From assembly GCF_011090165.1 (NCBI RefSeq), contig NZ_JAADJT010000001.1, forward strand, positions 372,001 through 436,000: DNA of 64,000 nt, given 5' to 3'. The notes under the pieces are model-generated. The model saw nothing but the letters and a program-made list of their open reading frames with translations, ran no database searches and was not told the DNA's origin. The position numbers and the translations under genes were made by a program. Of this stretch, positions 57,238 through 64,000 are shown one piece after another; position 1 is the stretch's first letter, and every line of letters begins with the position of its first letter. This DNA is from Duganella aceris (GTDB taxonomy: Bacteria; Pseudomonadota; Gammaproteobacteria; Burkholderiales; Burkholderiaceae_D).

Positions 57238-58836
57238 CTACATAAATGTACTATCGGTTGTTATATTTGTCGCCTGCAATTCGGCATGGAGATCGGCGCG
57301 TATCGCGGCGCAGTCGGGCGGCTGCGCCATGTAGTCGCTGAGCCAGTGGTACACCCGGTTGGCCTTGGCCGAGATGGTCTGGTCGAAGCCGCGCGCGCCT
57401 AGCAAGGTGATACCGTTGGTTTCTTTCAACACTCCCGGAGCGACGCGCAGGACGCCGTTCACGCTGCTCACGCACAGCGGCGCCAGGCAATCGGCCAGCA
57501 GCGGCGCCAGCACCAGGTTGTGCGAGGAGACGATCACCTTGCCCGATGCCGACAACGTGTGCAGCACCGCCGTCGCGGCCGATATCGATTCGAGGTGATT
57601 GGTGCCGCGGAAGATCTCGTCGATGATGAAGATGGCCGGCGCACGTGCGGCCAGCGCCAGCAGTTCGCGCGCGCGCCGCAGTTCGGCGATGTACAGGCTC
57701 TCGCCGCCCTCCAGCGCGTCCTCGCTCTGCATGCTGGAGTAGACCGGCAGGCCGGGCGTGACCGCGCGGTCGGCGTAGCAGAAGCCGAAGGCGCGGGCGA
57801 CGATCAGGTTCAGGCCCACCGTGCGCAGCAGCGTGCTTTTGCCGATGCCGTTCTGCCCGGAGATCAAGGCGCCCTGCCGCGCCAATGCGATCGATAGCGG
57901 CGAGGCTTGCGCCAGCAGGGGATGCACGGCCTGGGTCAGGGCGACGTCGGCGCCCTGCTCGGCCCAGCAATGGCGCGGGGTCTGCGTCAGGTGGCGGGCC
58001 AGCGCGATGTCGGCCTCCAGTGCGGCGACCAGGCGGAAGCTGTGGCGCAGGAATTCCATCTGCCGGCGCGCGGCTTCGCGGCCGTTGAAGTAGTCGCGGA
58101 TATTTTGTAGCCACAGCCAGTCGGCGTATTCGCGCGCGCCCGGGACGTGCCGCATCATCGATGGGCCGATGGCGCGGTTGATCCGGCCGGCGCGCGCGGC
58201 GTCGGCTCGCAATGGGGCCGCCGGCGATGCATCCAGCTTGGCCAGCAGCGAGTGGGTGCGCAGCATTTGCTGCATCGAATTGCGGACGCGGCCCCATTCC
58301 TCGGCTTCGTCGCGGAAGCGTACCTGCACCGCCATCAGCGCCAACCACAGCGCCAGCACCACGCCCCACAGCGACAGCCAGCCGGTGACCAGCGCCAGCA
58401 CGGCCGACAGCAGGAACGCCGGCGGCATACAGTGCAGCAGCGCCGCCCAGCGCGGCTTGGCCGGGGCGGCGGGGCCGAACAGATGTTCGCTGATTTCGCG
58501 GTCGCTGCGGCGCAGGCCTTCGCAGGTCTTGTGCAGCAGGTGCAGTTGTCCGGCGTCCGCCGCCAGCGCGCGGACGCGGACGACCGATGCGGCGGCGTCA
58601 CGCCCGCCCCGCTGCAATCGCCGATGCAATTCCTGCTGGCCGAAGATGCTGGTCTCGTGCGCCAGCTGCGCGCTGTACGGTTGCAGCAGCATGTCGTCCC
58701 AGGTCTGCGCGTCGATCAAGTCGGTGTCCGCGCCGTGCGCGGTGCGGTGGTACAGCGCGACATCGGCCGGCACGAACGGATAATCGGCGACCGGCGCATC
58801 GGCGGGCAGCAGCAAGGCAAGCAGGGACATGGACAT
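57238..58836 (-). CDS. MutS-like ATPase with membrane helices
   Basis: 532 residues. The C-terminal MutS_V-type ATPase has Walker A SGQNGIGKSTLL, a Walker B in IFIIDEIFRGTNHLES and the SSHN switch. There is no mismatch-recognition domain. Two hydrophobic segments (about 157-185) precede the core-like helical region. Such membrane MutS relatives are of unknown role and not standard mismatch repair. The start MSMSLLALL was chosen; upstream in-frame codons overlap the divergent promoter region. Confidence 0.8.
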   Translation of the reverse strand: MSMSLLALLLPADAPVADYPFVPADVALYHRTAHGADTDLIDAQTWDDMLLQPYSAQLAHETSIFGQQELHRRLQRGGRDAAASVVRVRALAADAGQLHLLHKTCEGLRRSDREISEHLFGPAAPAKPRWAALLHCMPPAFLLSAVLALVTGWLSLWGVVLALWLALMAVQVRFRDEAEEWGRVRNSMQQMLRTHSLLAKLDASPAAPLRADAARAGRINRAIGPSMMRHVPGAREYADWLWLQNIRDYFNGREAARRQMEFLRHSFRLVAALEADIALARHLTQTPRHCWAEQGADVALTQAVHPLLAQASPLSIALARQGALISGQNGIGKSTLLRTVGLNLIVARAFGFCYADRAVTPGLPVYSSMQSEDALEGGESLYIAELRRARELLALAARAPAIFIIDEIFRGTNHLESISAATAVLHTLSASGKVIVSSHNLVLAPLLADCLAPLCVSSVNGVLRVAPGVLKETNGITLLGARGFDQTISAKANRVYHWLSDYMAQPPDCAAIRADLHAELQATNITTDSTFM

Positions 58837-58972
58837 TCCGGACAGTGGCGACAGCCCCGCACATGGCCCACTTGCCAGATTATCAAGCCCGCCGTACGCA
58901 GGGCGGACACGCGGACAACCTCGGACAGCGGACATGCGCAACAAATTCCAATAAAATCATGAACTTAGAAAC

Positions 58973-58989
58973 TGGCACGCTTTCTGCAT
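58973..58989 (+). promoter_or_regulatory. sigma-54 promoter of the export operon
   Basis: CTGGCACG-N4-CTGCA: GG at 58974-58975 and GC at 58986-58987 are exactly 10 bases apart. This matches TGGCACG-N4-TTGCA with one mismatch. The predicted start is near 58999, 24 bases before the adaptor ATG. The AGGAGG at 58990 would lie upstream of the transcript start and so is not the ribosome-binding site. Confidence 0.75.
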
Positions 58990-59022
58990 AGGAGGTCGCT
59001 ATCTTTCCGAACCCTAGCCACC

Positions 59023-60291
59023 ATGATCCGCGATACCTCCAGCCAAGACGCCGTCCTCACCGCCCCAAAGGGCCAGCACACCAAGCGCCGCCTCGTCATC
59101 GCCGCCGGCGCCGTGGCGCTGGTCGCCGTCGGCTACTACCTGCTGCACACCTGGAGCGGCAGCGCCAAATCGGTCAGCATGTCGCGCCTGCGCGTGGCCG
59201 AAGTCGGCCGCGGCACCCTGATCCGCGACGCCGCCGTCAACGGCCGCATCGTCGCCGCCATCAGCCCGACCCTGTACGCCGCCTCGCTGGCCACGGTGAC
59301 GCTGAAGGTCAACGCCGGCGACACCGTCAAGAAAGGCGACACGCTGGCGGTGCTGGAATCGCCCGACCTGTCCGACGCCCTCAAACGCGAACAGGCCGCC
59401 TACGCGCAGATCGAAGCCGACGTGGCGCGCCAGCGCATCCTGGCCCGCAAGCAGAAACTGCTGGCCCGTCGCGACGCCGACACCGCCGAAATCGACCGCC
59501 TGTCCGCGCAGCGCACGCTGGAGCGCTACGACGCGGTCTCCAATGAAGGCATCATCGCCAAGATCGAATACCAGAAGGCCAAGGACGCCCTGAACTCGGC
59601 CGAGATCCGCGCCAAGCACGCCGAGCAGGCCGCCGCGCTGGAGGGCGACAACGTGGCGCTGGAGCTGGAATCGAAGATCAAGCAGCTGGACCAGCAGCGC
59701 AGCAGCCTGTCCAACGCGCAGCGCCGGGTCGACGAGCTGACCGTGCGCGCGCCGGTCGATGGCTTCATCGGCACGCTGTCGGTGGCCAACCGCAGCGTGG
59801 TGCCGGCCAACGCGCCGCTGATGACACTGGTCGACCTGTCGCGCCTCGAAGTGGAACTGGAGGTGCCGGAGACCTACGTCGCCGACATCGGCCTGGGCAT
59901 GACGGCCGAAGTCAACGTCGGCACCGCCGTCACCACCGGCAAACTGTCGGCGCTGTCGCCGGAGGTGGTGAAGAACCAGGTGCTGGCGCGGGTGCGCTTC
60001 AACGGCGCGCAACCGCCGGGCCTGCGCCAGAGCCAGCGCGTCACCGCGCGCCTGCTGATCGACGAGAAGCCGAACGTGCTGATGATCCAGCGCGGCCCGT
60101 TCGTCGAATCCGAAGGCGGCCGCTACGCCTATGTACTGCGCGACGGCATGGCCATCCGCACCCCGATCAAGATGGGCGCCACCAGCGTCTCCGCAGTGGA
60201 GATCCTCGGTGGCCTGAAACAAGGCGACAAGGTCATCATCGCCGGCACTGAAACCTTCGAGAACGCCGAACGCGTCTCGATCAATCAATAA
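59023..60291 (+). CDS. periplasmic adaptor (HlyD/MacA-like) of an ABC exporter
   Basis: 422 residues: N-terminal anchor (RRLVIAAGAVALVAVGYYLL), lipoyl halves around VTLKVNAGDTVKKGDTLAVLE and VRAPVDGFIG, with a long coiled-coil hairpin between (about 120-235). It should link the inner-membrane transporter to an outer-membrane channel. First gene of a four-gene operon with sigma-54 promoter. Confidence 0.88.
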   Translation: MIRDTSSQDAVLTAPKGQHTKRRLVIAAGAVALVAVGYYLLHTWSGSAKSVSMSRLRVAEVGRGTLIRDAAVNGRIVAAISPTLYAASLATVTLKVNAGDTVKKGDTLAVLESPDLSDALKREQAAYAQIEADVARQRILARKQKLLARRDADTAEIDRLSAQRTLERYDAVSNEGIIAKIEYQKAKDALNSAEIRAKHAEQAAALEGDNVALELESKIKQLDQQRSSLSNAQRRVDELTVRAPVDGFIGTLSVANRSVVPANAPLMTLVDLSRLEVELEVPETYVADIGLGMTAEVNVGTAVTTGKLSALSPEVVKNQVLARVRFNGAQPPGLRQSQRVTARLLIDEKPNVLMIQRGPFVESEGGRYAYVLRDGMAIRTPIKMGATSVSAVEILGGLKQGDKVIIAGTETFENAERVSINQ

Positions 60292-60311
60292 CTTATCCGA
60301 AGAGGCCTTCT

Positions 60312-61028
60312 ATGCTGCGCATGAATAACCTGAGCAAAGTCTATCGCACCCACATGATCGAAACCCACGCGCTGCGCGGCTTCGAGATCCACGTCAAGCA
60401 GGGCGAGTTCGTCACCGTGACCGGTCCGTCCGGTTCCGGCAAGACCAGCTTCCTCAACATCGCCGGCCTGCTGGAGGAATTCACCGACGGCGAATTCATC
60501 CTCGACGGCGTCAACGTCAAGGGCATGGACGACAACGCCCGCTCGCGCCTGCGCAACGAGAAGCTGGGCTTCATCTTCCAGGGCTTCAACCTGATTCCCG
60601 ACCTGTCCCTGTTCGACAACGTCGACGTGCCGCTGCGCTATCGCGGCTTCAACGCCGCCGAGCGCAAGGAACGCATCGAGGACGCGCTGTCCAAGGTCGG
60701 CCTGGCCTCGCGCATGAAACACTATCCGGCCGAACTGTCCGGCGGCCAGCAACAGCGCGTGGCGATCGCGCGCGCGCTGGCCGGCTCGCCGAAACTGCTG
60801 CTGGCCGATGAACCGACCGGCAACCTGGACACGCAGATGGCGCGCGGCGTGATGGAGCTGCTGGAGGAGATCAACGCCCAGGGCACCACCATCCTGATGG
60901 TGACCCACGATCCGGAACTGGCGCTGCGCACCCAGCGCAACGTCCACATCATCGACGGCCAGGTGTCGGACCTGGTGCGCAAGTCGCCGTCGCTGTTCGA
61001 TGCCAACGATAAATCCCATGTCGCGTAA
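60312..61028 (+). CDS. ABC transporter ATP-binding protein (MacB/LolD type)
   Basis: 238 residues with Walker A GPSGSGKTS, Q-loop FQGFNLIPDLS, signature LSGGQQQR, Walker B LLLADEPTGNLDT and H-loop MVTHD. The ATPase of a mechanotransmission-type exporter. It begins 20 bases after the adaptor gene and is followed closely by the first permease. Confidence 0.93.
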   Translation: MLRMNNLSKVYRTHMIETHALRGFEIHVKQGEFVTVTGPSGSGKTSFLNIAGLLEEFTDGEFILDGVNVKGMDDNARSRLRNEKLGFIFQGFNLIPDLSLFDNVDVPLRYRGFNAAERKERIEDALSKVGLASRMKHYPAELSGGQQQRVAIARALAGSPKLLLADEPTGNLDTQMARGVMELLEEINAQGTTILMVTHDPELALRTQRNVHIIDGQVSDLVRKSPSLFDANDKSHVA

Positions 61029-61038
61029 GGGGCCGAGC

Positions 61039-62355
61039 ATGTTTCAATACTACTTCCTGCTGGGCGTGCGCAGCCTGCGCCGCAACCCGGCGCTGACCGC
61101 GCTGATGGTGCTGACGCTGGCCGTCGGCGTCGCCGCCAGCGTCGCCACGCTGACCATCCTGCATGTGATGTCGGGCGACCCGATCCCGCAAAAGAGCAGC
61201 CGCCTGTTCGTGCCGCTGTTCGACAACGCTCCGACCAAAGGCTACAAGCCGGGCGACGAGCCGAACGACAATCAGCTCAGCTACCGCGACGCCGTCAATC
61301 TGCTCAACAGCAAAGCGGGCGAACGCCGCACCATCATCTACGGCGTGGCGCTGTCGATCGAACCGGCGCGCAAGGACGTCGGCGCGTTCACCGCGCAAGG
61401 CCTGGCGCTGACCGGCGACTTCTTCAACATGGTCGACGCGCCCTTCCTGCATGGCCAGGGCTGGAGCCCGGCCGACGACAAGGCCGGCGCCGACGTCATC
61501 GTCATCAATCGCAAGCTGTCGGAGCAGCTGTACGGCGACGCCAATCCGGTCGGCCAGCGCATGACGATCGGCGGATTCCAGTATCAGATCGTCGGCGTGC
61601 TCGACACCTGGACCGTGGTGCCGCGCTTCCACCGCATCATGGGCAACGACGAAGGCGCGTTCGACGAGGAGGACAAGATCTTCATTCCGTTCTCGAACGG
61701 CATCCGCCACGAGTTCCAGCACAACGGCAGCACCAGTTGCACCGATGACCGCGGCCCCGGCTTCCAGGCTTTCCTTGATTCGGAATGCACCTGGTTGCAG
61801 GGCTGGGTCGAGACCCGCAGCGCGGCCGACCGCGCCGAACTGCAAAGTTTCATGGACAGCTACGCCATCGAACAGCGCAAGCTGGGCCGGCTGATGCGCG
61901 CCGCCCCCAACAAGCTGTACGACGTGCGCGAATGGCTGGACCACATGAAGGTGGTCGGCAACGACAGCAAGCTGTCGGCCTGGCTGGCGTTCGGCTTCCT
62001 GGTCCTGTGCCTGGTGAACACCATCGGCCTGCTGCTGGCCAAGTTCTCGGTACGCGCCTCCGAAGTCGGCATCCGCCGCGCGCTGGGCGCCTCGCGCCGC
62101 GAAATCTTCAAGCAGTTCCTGATCGAGACCACCGTGGTCGGCCTGGTCGGCGGCGCGCTCGGCCTGCTGCTGGCCTTCGGCGCGCTGGCGCTGATCGCGG
62201 CGCAATCGAAGACGCTGACCGTGGTCGCGCACATGGACTGGGTCATGCTGCTGACCACTTTCGCGATGGCCGTCGGTTCCGCCGTGCTGGCCGGTCTGCT
62301 GCCGACCTGGCGCGCCTGCCAGGTCACGCCGGCCCTGCAACTCAAATCCCAATAA
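61039..62355 (+). CDS. ABC transporter permease 1 (MacB/FtsX type)
   Basis: 438 residues: first membrane helix (ALTALMVLTLAVGVAASV), a large periplasmic domain, then three C-terminal helices with the FtsX-type motif RASEVGIRRALGASRREI. The start MFQYYFLLG was chosen, 10 bases after the ATPase stop; an ATG at 61018 overlaps the ATPase gene. MacB_PCD-like periplasmic domain. Confidence 0.9.
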   Translation: MFQYYFLLGVRSLRRNPALTALMVLTLAVGVAASVATLTILHVMSGDPIPQKSSRLFVPLFDNAPTKGYKPGDEPNDNQLSYRDAVNLLNSKAGERRTIIYGVALSIEPARKDVGAFTAQGLALTGDFFNMVDAPFLHGQGWSPADDKAGADVIVINRKLSEQLYGDANPVGQRMTIGGFQYQIVGVLDTWTVVPRFHRIMGNDEGAFDEEDKIFIPFSNGIRHEFQHNGSTSCTDDRGPGFQAFLDSECTWLQGWVETRSAADRAELQSFMDSYAIEQRKLGRLMRAAPNKLYDVREWLDHMKVVGNDSKLSAWLAFGFLVLCLVNTIGLLLAKFSVRASEVGIRRALGASRREIFKQFLIETTVVGLVGGALGLLLAFGALALIAAQSKTLTVVAHMDWVMLLTTFAMAVGSAVLAGLLPTWRACQVTPALQLKSQ

Positions 62356-62367
62356 GAGGCACCGATC

Positions 62368-63603
62368 ATGGAAATCCGTCCCATCCTCTCCGCGCTGCTG
62401 CGGAATAAAACCGGCCCGGTGCTGGTCGCCGTGCAGGTCGCGCTGAGCCTCGCCATCCTGGCCAACGCGCTGCACATCGTGCAGGTGCGGCAAGCGGTGT
62501 CGGCCCGCACCAGCGGCCTCGCCGCCGAGCAGGACGTGTTCGCGCTGCAGATCCGGCCGTTGCAACGCGGCGGCCACGAAGAACAGTTGGCCGGCCAGGC
62601 GCGCCAGACCGCCACATTGCGCGCCGTGTCCGGCGTGATGTCGGTCGCCGGCGCGTCGCAGATGCCGCTGTCGCGCTCCGGCAATTACACCAGCATCTCG
62701 GTCAACCGCAGCCAGATCAACTCGACCACGCAGACCACGGTCTACCGCAGCGCCGACTCGCTGATCAAGACCTGGGGCCTGCAACTGGTCGAAGGGCGCG
62801 ATTTCCTGCCCAACGAGATACCGATCATCGACCAGAACACCAGCGACGAATCGCCCAAGACCGTCATCATCACGCGCAAGCTGGGCGAGAAGATGTGGCC
62901 GGGCAGCGCCAGCTTCGTCGGCAAGACCATGTACTTCGGCACCGGCGAAAAAGCGCGCGAGGCGCAAGTGGTCGGCGTGATCGAGAAACTGCAGACGCCC
63001 AACGCGCACATCGACGAAATCGGCGAGTTCTCGCTGCTGCTGCCGATTCGCGCCACCGGCGGCAAATCCGACAACTACACGCTGCGCGCCGAGCCGGGAC
63101 AGCTGGACCGCGTCATCAAGGAGGCCGAAGCGGCGGTGCGCGCCGCCTCGCCGACGCCGGTGATCGTCCGCGTCAAGACCATGAATGAGATGCGTACCGC
63201 GCGCTACCGCGCCGACAACGCGCTGGCGTGGATGCTGGTGGCGGTCAGCGTGCTGCTGCTGTTGATCACGTCGAGCGGCATCGTCGGCATGGCCAGCCTG
63301 TGGGTCACGCAGCGCCGCAAGCAGATCGGCGTGCGGCGCGCGCTGGGCGCCCGGCGCATGGACATCCTGCGCTACTTCATCACCGAGAACATCATGATCA
63401 CCAGCGTCGGCATCGTGGCCGGGGTTCTGCTGGCGCTGGCGCTGAACCAGTTGCTGGTCTCCAGCCTGGAGATGGCGCGCCTGCCGGCCGGCTATCTGAT
63501 CGCCGGCGCCGCCGTGTTCTGGGCGCTGGGCGTGCTCGCGGTGTACGGGCCGGCCTGGCGCGCGGCCAGCATCTCGCCAGCCACCGCCACCCGCAGTGCG
63601 TGA
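62368..63603 (+). CDS. ABC transporter permease 2 (MacB/FtsX type)
   Basis: 411 residues with the same layout: N-terminal helix (VAVQVALSLAILANAL), periplasmic domain, three C-terminal helices, and the motif RRKQIGVRRALGARRMDIL. Two different permeases suggest a heterodimer rather than a MacB homodimer. It starts 12 bases after permease 1. The periplasmic region is unlike that of its partner. Confidence 0.9.
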   Translation: MEIRPILSALLRNKTGPVLVAVQVALSLAILANALHIVQVRQAVSARTSGLAAEQDVFALQIRPLQRGGHEEQLAGQARQTATLRAVSGVMSVAGASQMPLSRSGNYTSISVNRSQINSTTQTTVYRSADSLIKTWGLQLVEGRDFLPNEIPIIDQNTSDESPKTVIITRKLGEKMWPGSASFVGKTMYFGTGEKAREAQVVGVIEKLQTPNAHIDEIGEFSLLLPIRATGGKSDNYTLRAEPGQLDRVIKEAEAAVRAASPTPVIVRVKTMNEMRTARYRADNALAWMLVAVSVLLLLITSSGIVGMASLWVTQRRKQIGVRRALGARRMDILRYFITENIMITSVGIVAGVLLALALNQLLVSSLEMARLPAGYLIAGAAVFWALGVLAVYGPAWRAASISPATATRSA

Positions 63604-63622
63604 GGGATGTTATGCTAGTCGC

Positions 63623-64000
63623 ATGCCTACCGTACTGATCATCGACGATAACTCCGCGGTCGCCATCGCGCTCGAAGTGCTGTTCTCACTGCACGACATC
63701 GACGCGATGCGCGCCCTCTCGCCCGAAGCCGGACTGGCGCTGCTGGAGCATCACCCCTTCGACCTGGTGATCCAGGACATGAACTTCAGCGCCGACACCA
63801 CATCCGGCGAGGAAGGCACGGCACTGTTCCGCGCCATCCGCGCCAGGCACCCGGACCTGCCGGTGATCCTGCTGACCGCCTGGACCCATCTGGACGCGGC
63901 GGTGGACCTGGTCAAGGCCGGCGCCGCCGACTATCTGGCCAAGCCATGGGACGACAACCGCCTGATCGCCACCGTCAACAACCTGATCGAGCTGGGACAG
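63623..64000 (+). CDS. response regulator, receiver domain (NtrC-type likely), 5' part
   Basis: 126 codons reach the right edge without a stop: acidic pair in LIIDDNSA, phospho-acceptor in LVIQDMNFS, Thr in LLTAWT and lysine in LAKPWDD. The AAA+ and DNA-binding domains, if any, lie beyond. The sigma-54 promoter of the preceding operon and the receiver style suggest an NtrC-type activator of that operon. It starts 19 bases after permease 2. Confidence 0.85.
   Translation, partial: MPTVLIIDDNSAVAIALEVLFSLHDIDAMRALSPEAGLALLEHHPFDLVIQDMNFSADTTSGEEGTALFRAIRARHPDLPVILLTAWTHLDAAVDLVKAGAADYLAKPWDDNRLIATVNNLIELGQ

Overview
The window is chromosomal DNA from a high-GC betaproteobacterium. It most resembles Burkholderiales of the family Oxalobacteraceae (Massilia, Duganella or Telluria-like). 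The reasons are the System II cytochrome c genes beside cytochrome c4, ysxC and hemB, the str/S10/spc/alpha ribosomal gene order, a PEP-CTERM protein, a Xanthomonas/Caulobacter-type TonB receptor and the codon use. This placement comes from gene content and protein style, not from a database search. I see no rRNA, tRNA, CRISPR array, prophage or intact insertion sequence. No gene-free stretch exceeds 300 bases.

Layout. 1-5740: cytochrome c maturation (ccsB partial, resB) and a cytochrome c4, divergent from ysxC and hemB. 5747-5832: a striking 39-bp-arm palindrome. 5853-17957: a membrane protein with a zinc-ribbon-like N-terminus; an RND efflux operon with its own two-component system and a divergent Spy-like periplasmic protein; dsbD; and a secreted M28 peptidase. 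18016-32161: on the minus strand, rplC through rplQ (S10, spc and alpha operons including secY, infA and rpoA). 32383-43440: about 11 kb of non-ribosomal genes (creBCD, a PEP-CTERM protein, a ParE-type toxin pair, a cupin-like protein with a TonB receptor, and a ROK regulator). 43516-48440: rpsJ, tuf, fusA, rpsG, rpsL. The non-ribosomal block therefore separates rpsJ from rplC, which are normally adjacent. A strong terminator follows rpsJ and a promoter candidate precedes rplC.

48732-55452: a phosphoethanolamine transferase, a YefM/YoeB pair, a membrane protein whose ends look like the two halves of an acyl carrier protein, and a five-gene operon led by a GbsR/MarR regulator. Two copies of the same 24-bp inverted repeat sit in that operon. 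55570-58836: a chemotaxis receptor and a MutS-like membrane ATPase. 59023-64000: a MacAB-like export operon (adaptor, ATPase, two permeases) and the start of a response regulator. The export operon has a near-consensus sigma-54 promoter.

Many intergenic gaps inside the ribosomal block carry stable hairpins. This suggests that what looks like one long operon is cut into several transcription or processing units.
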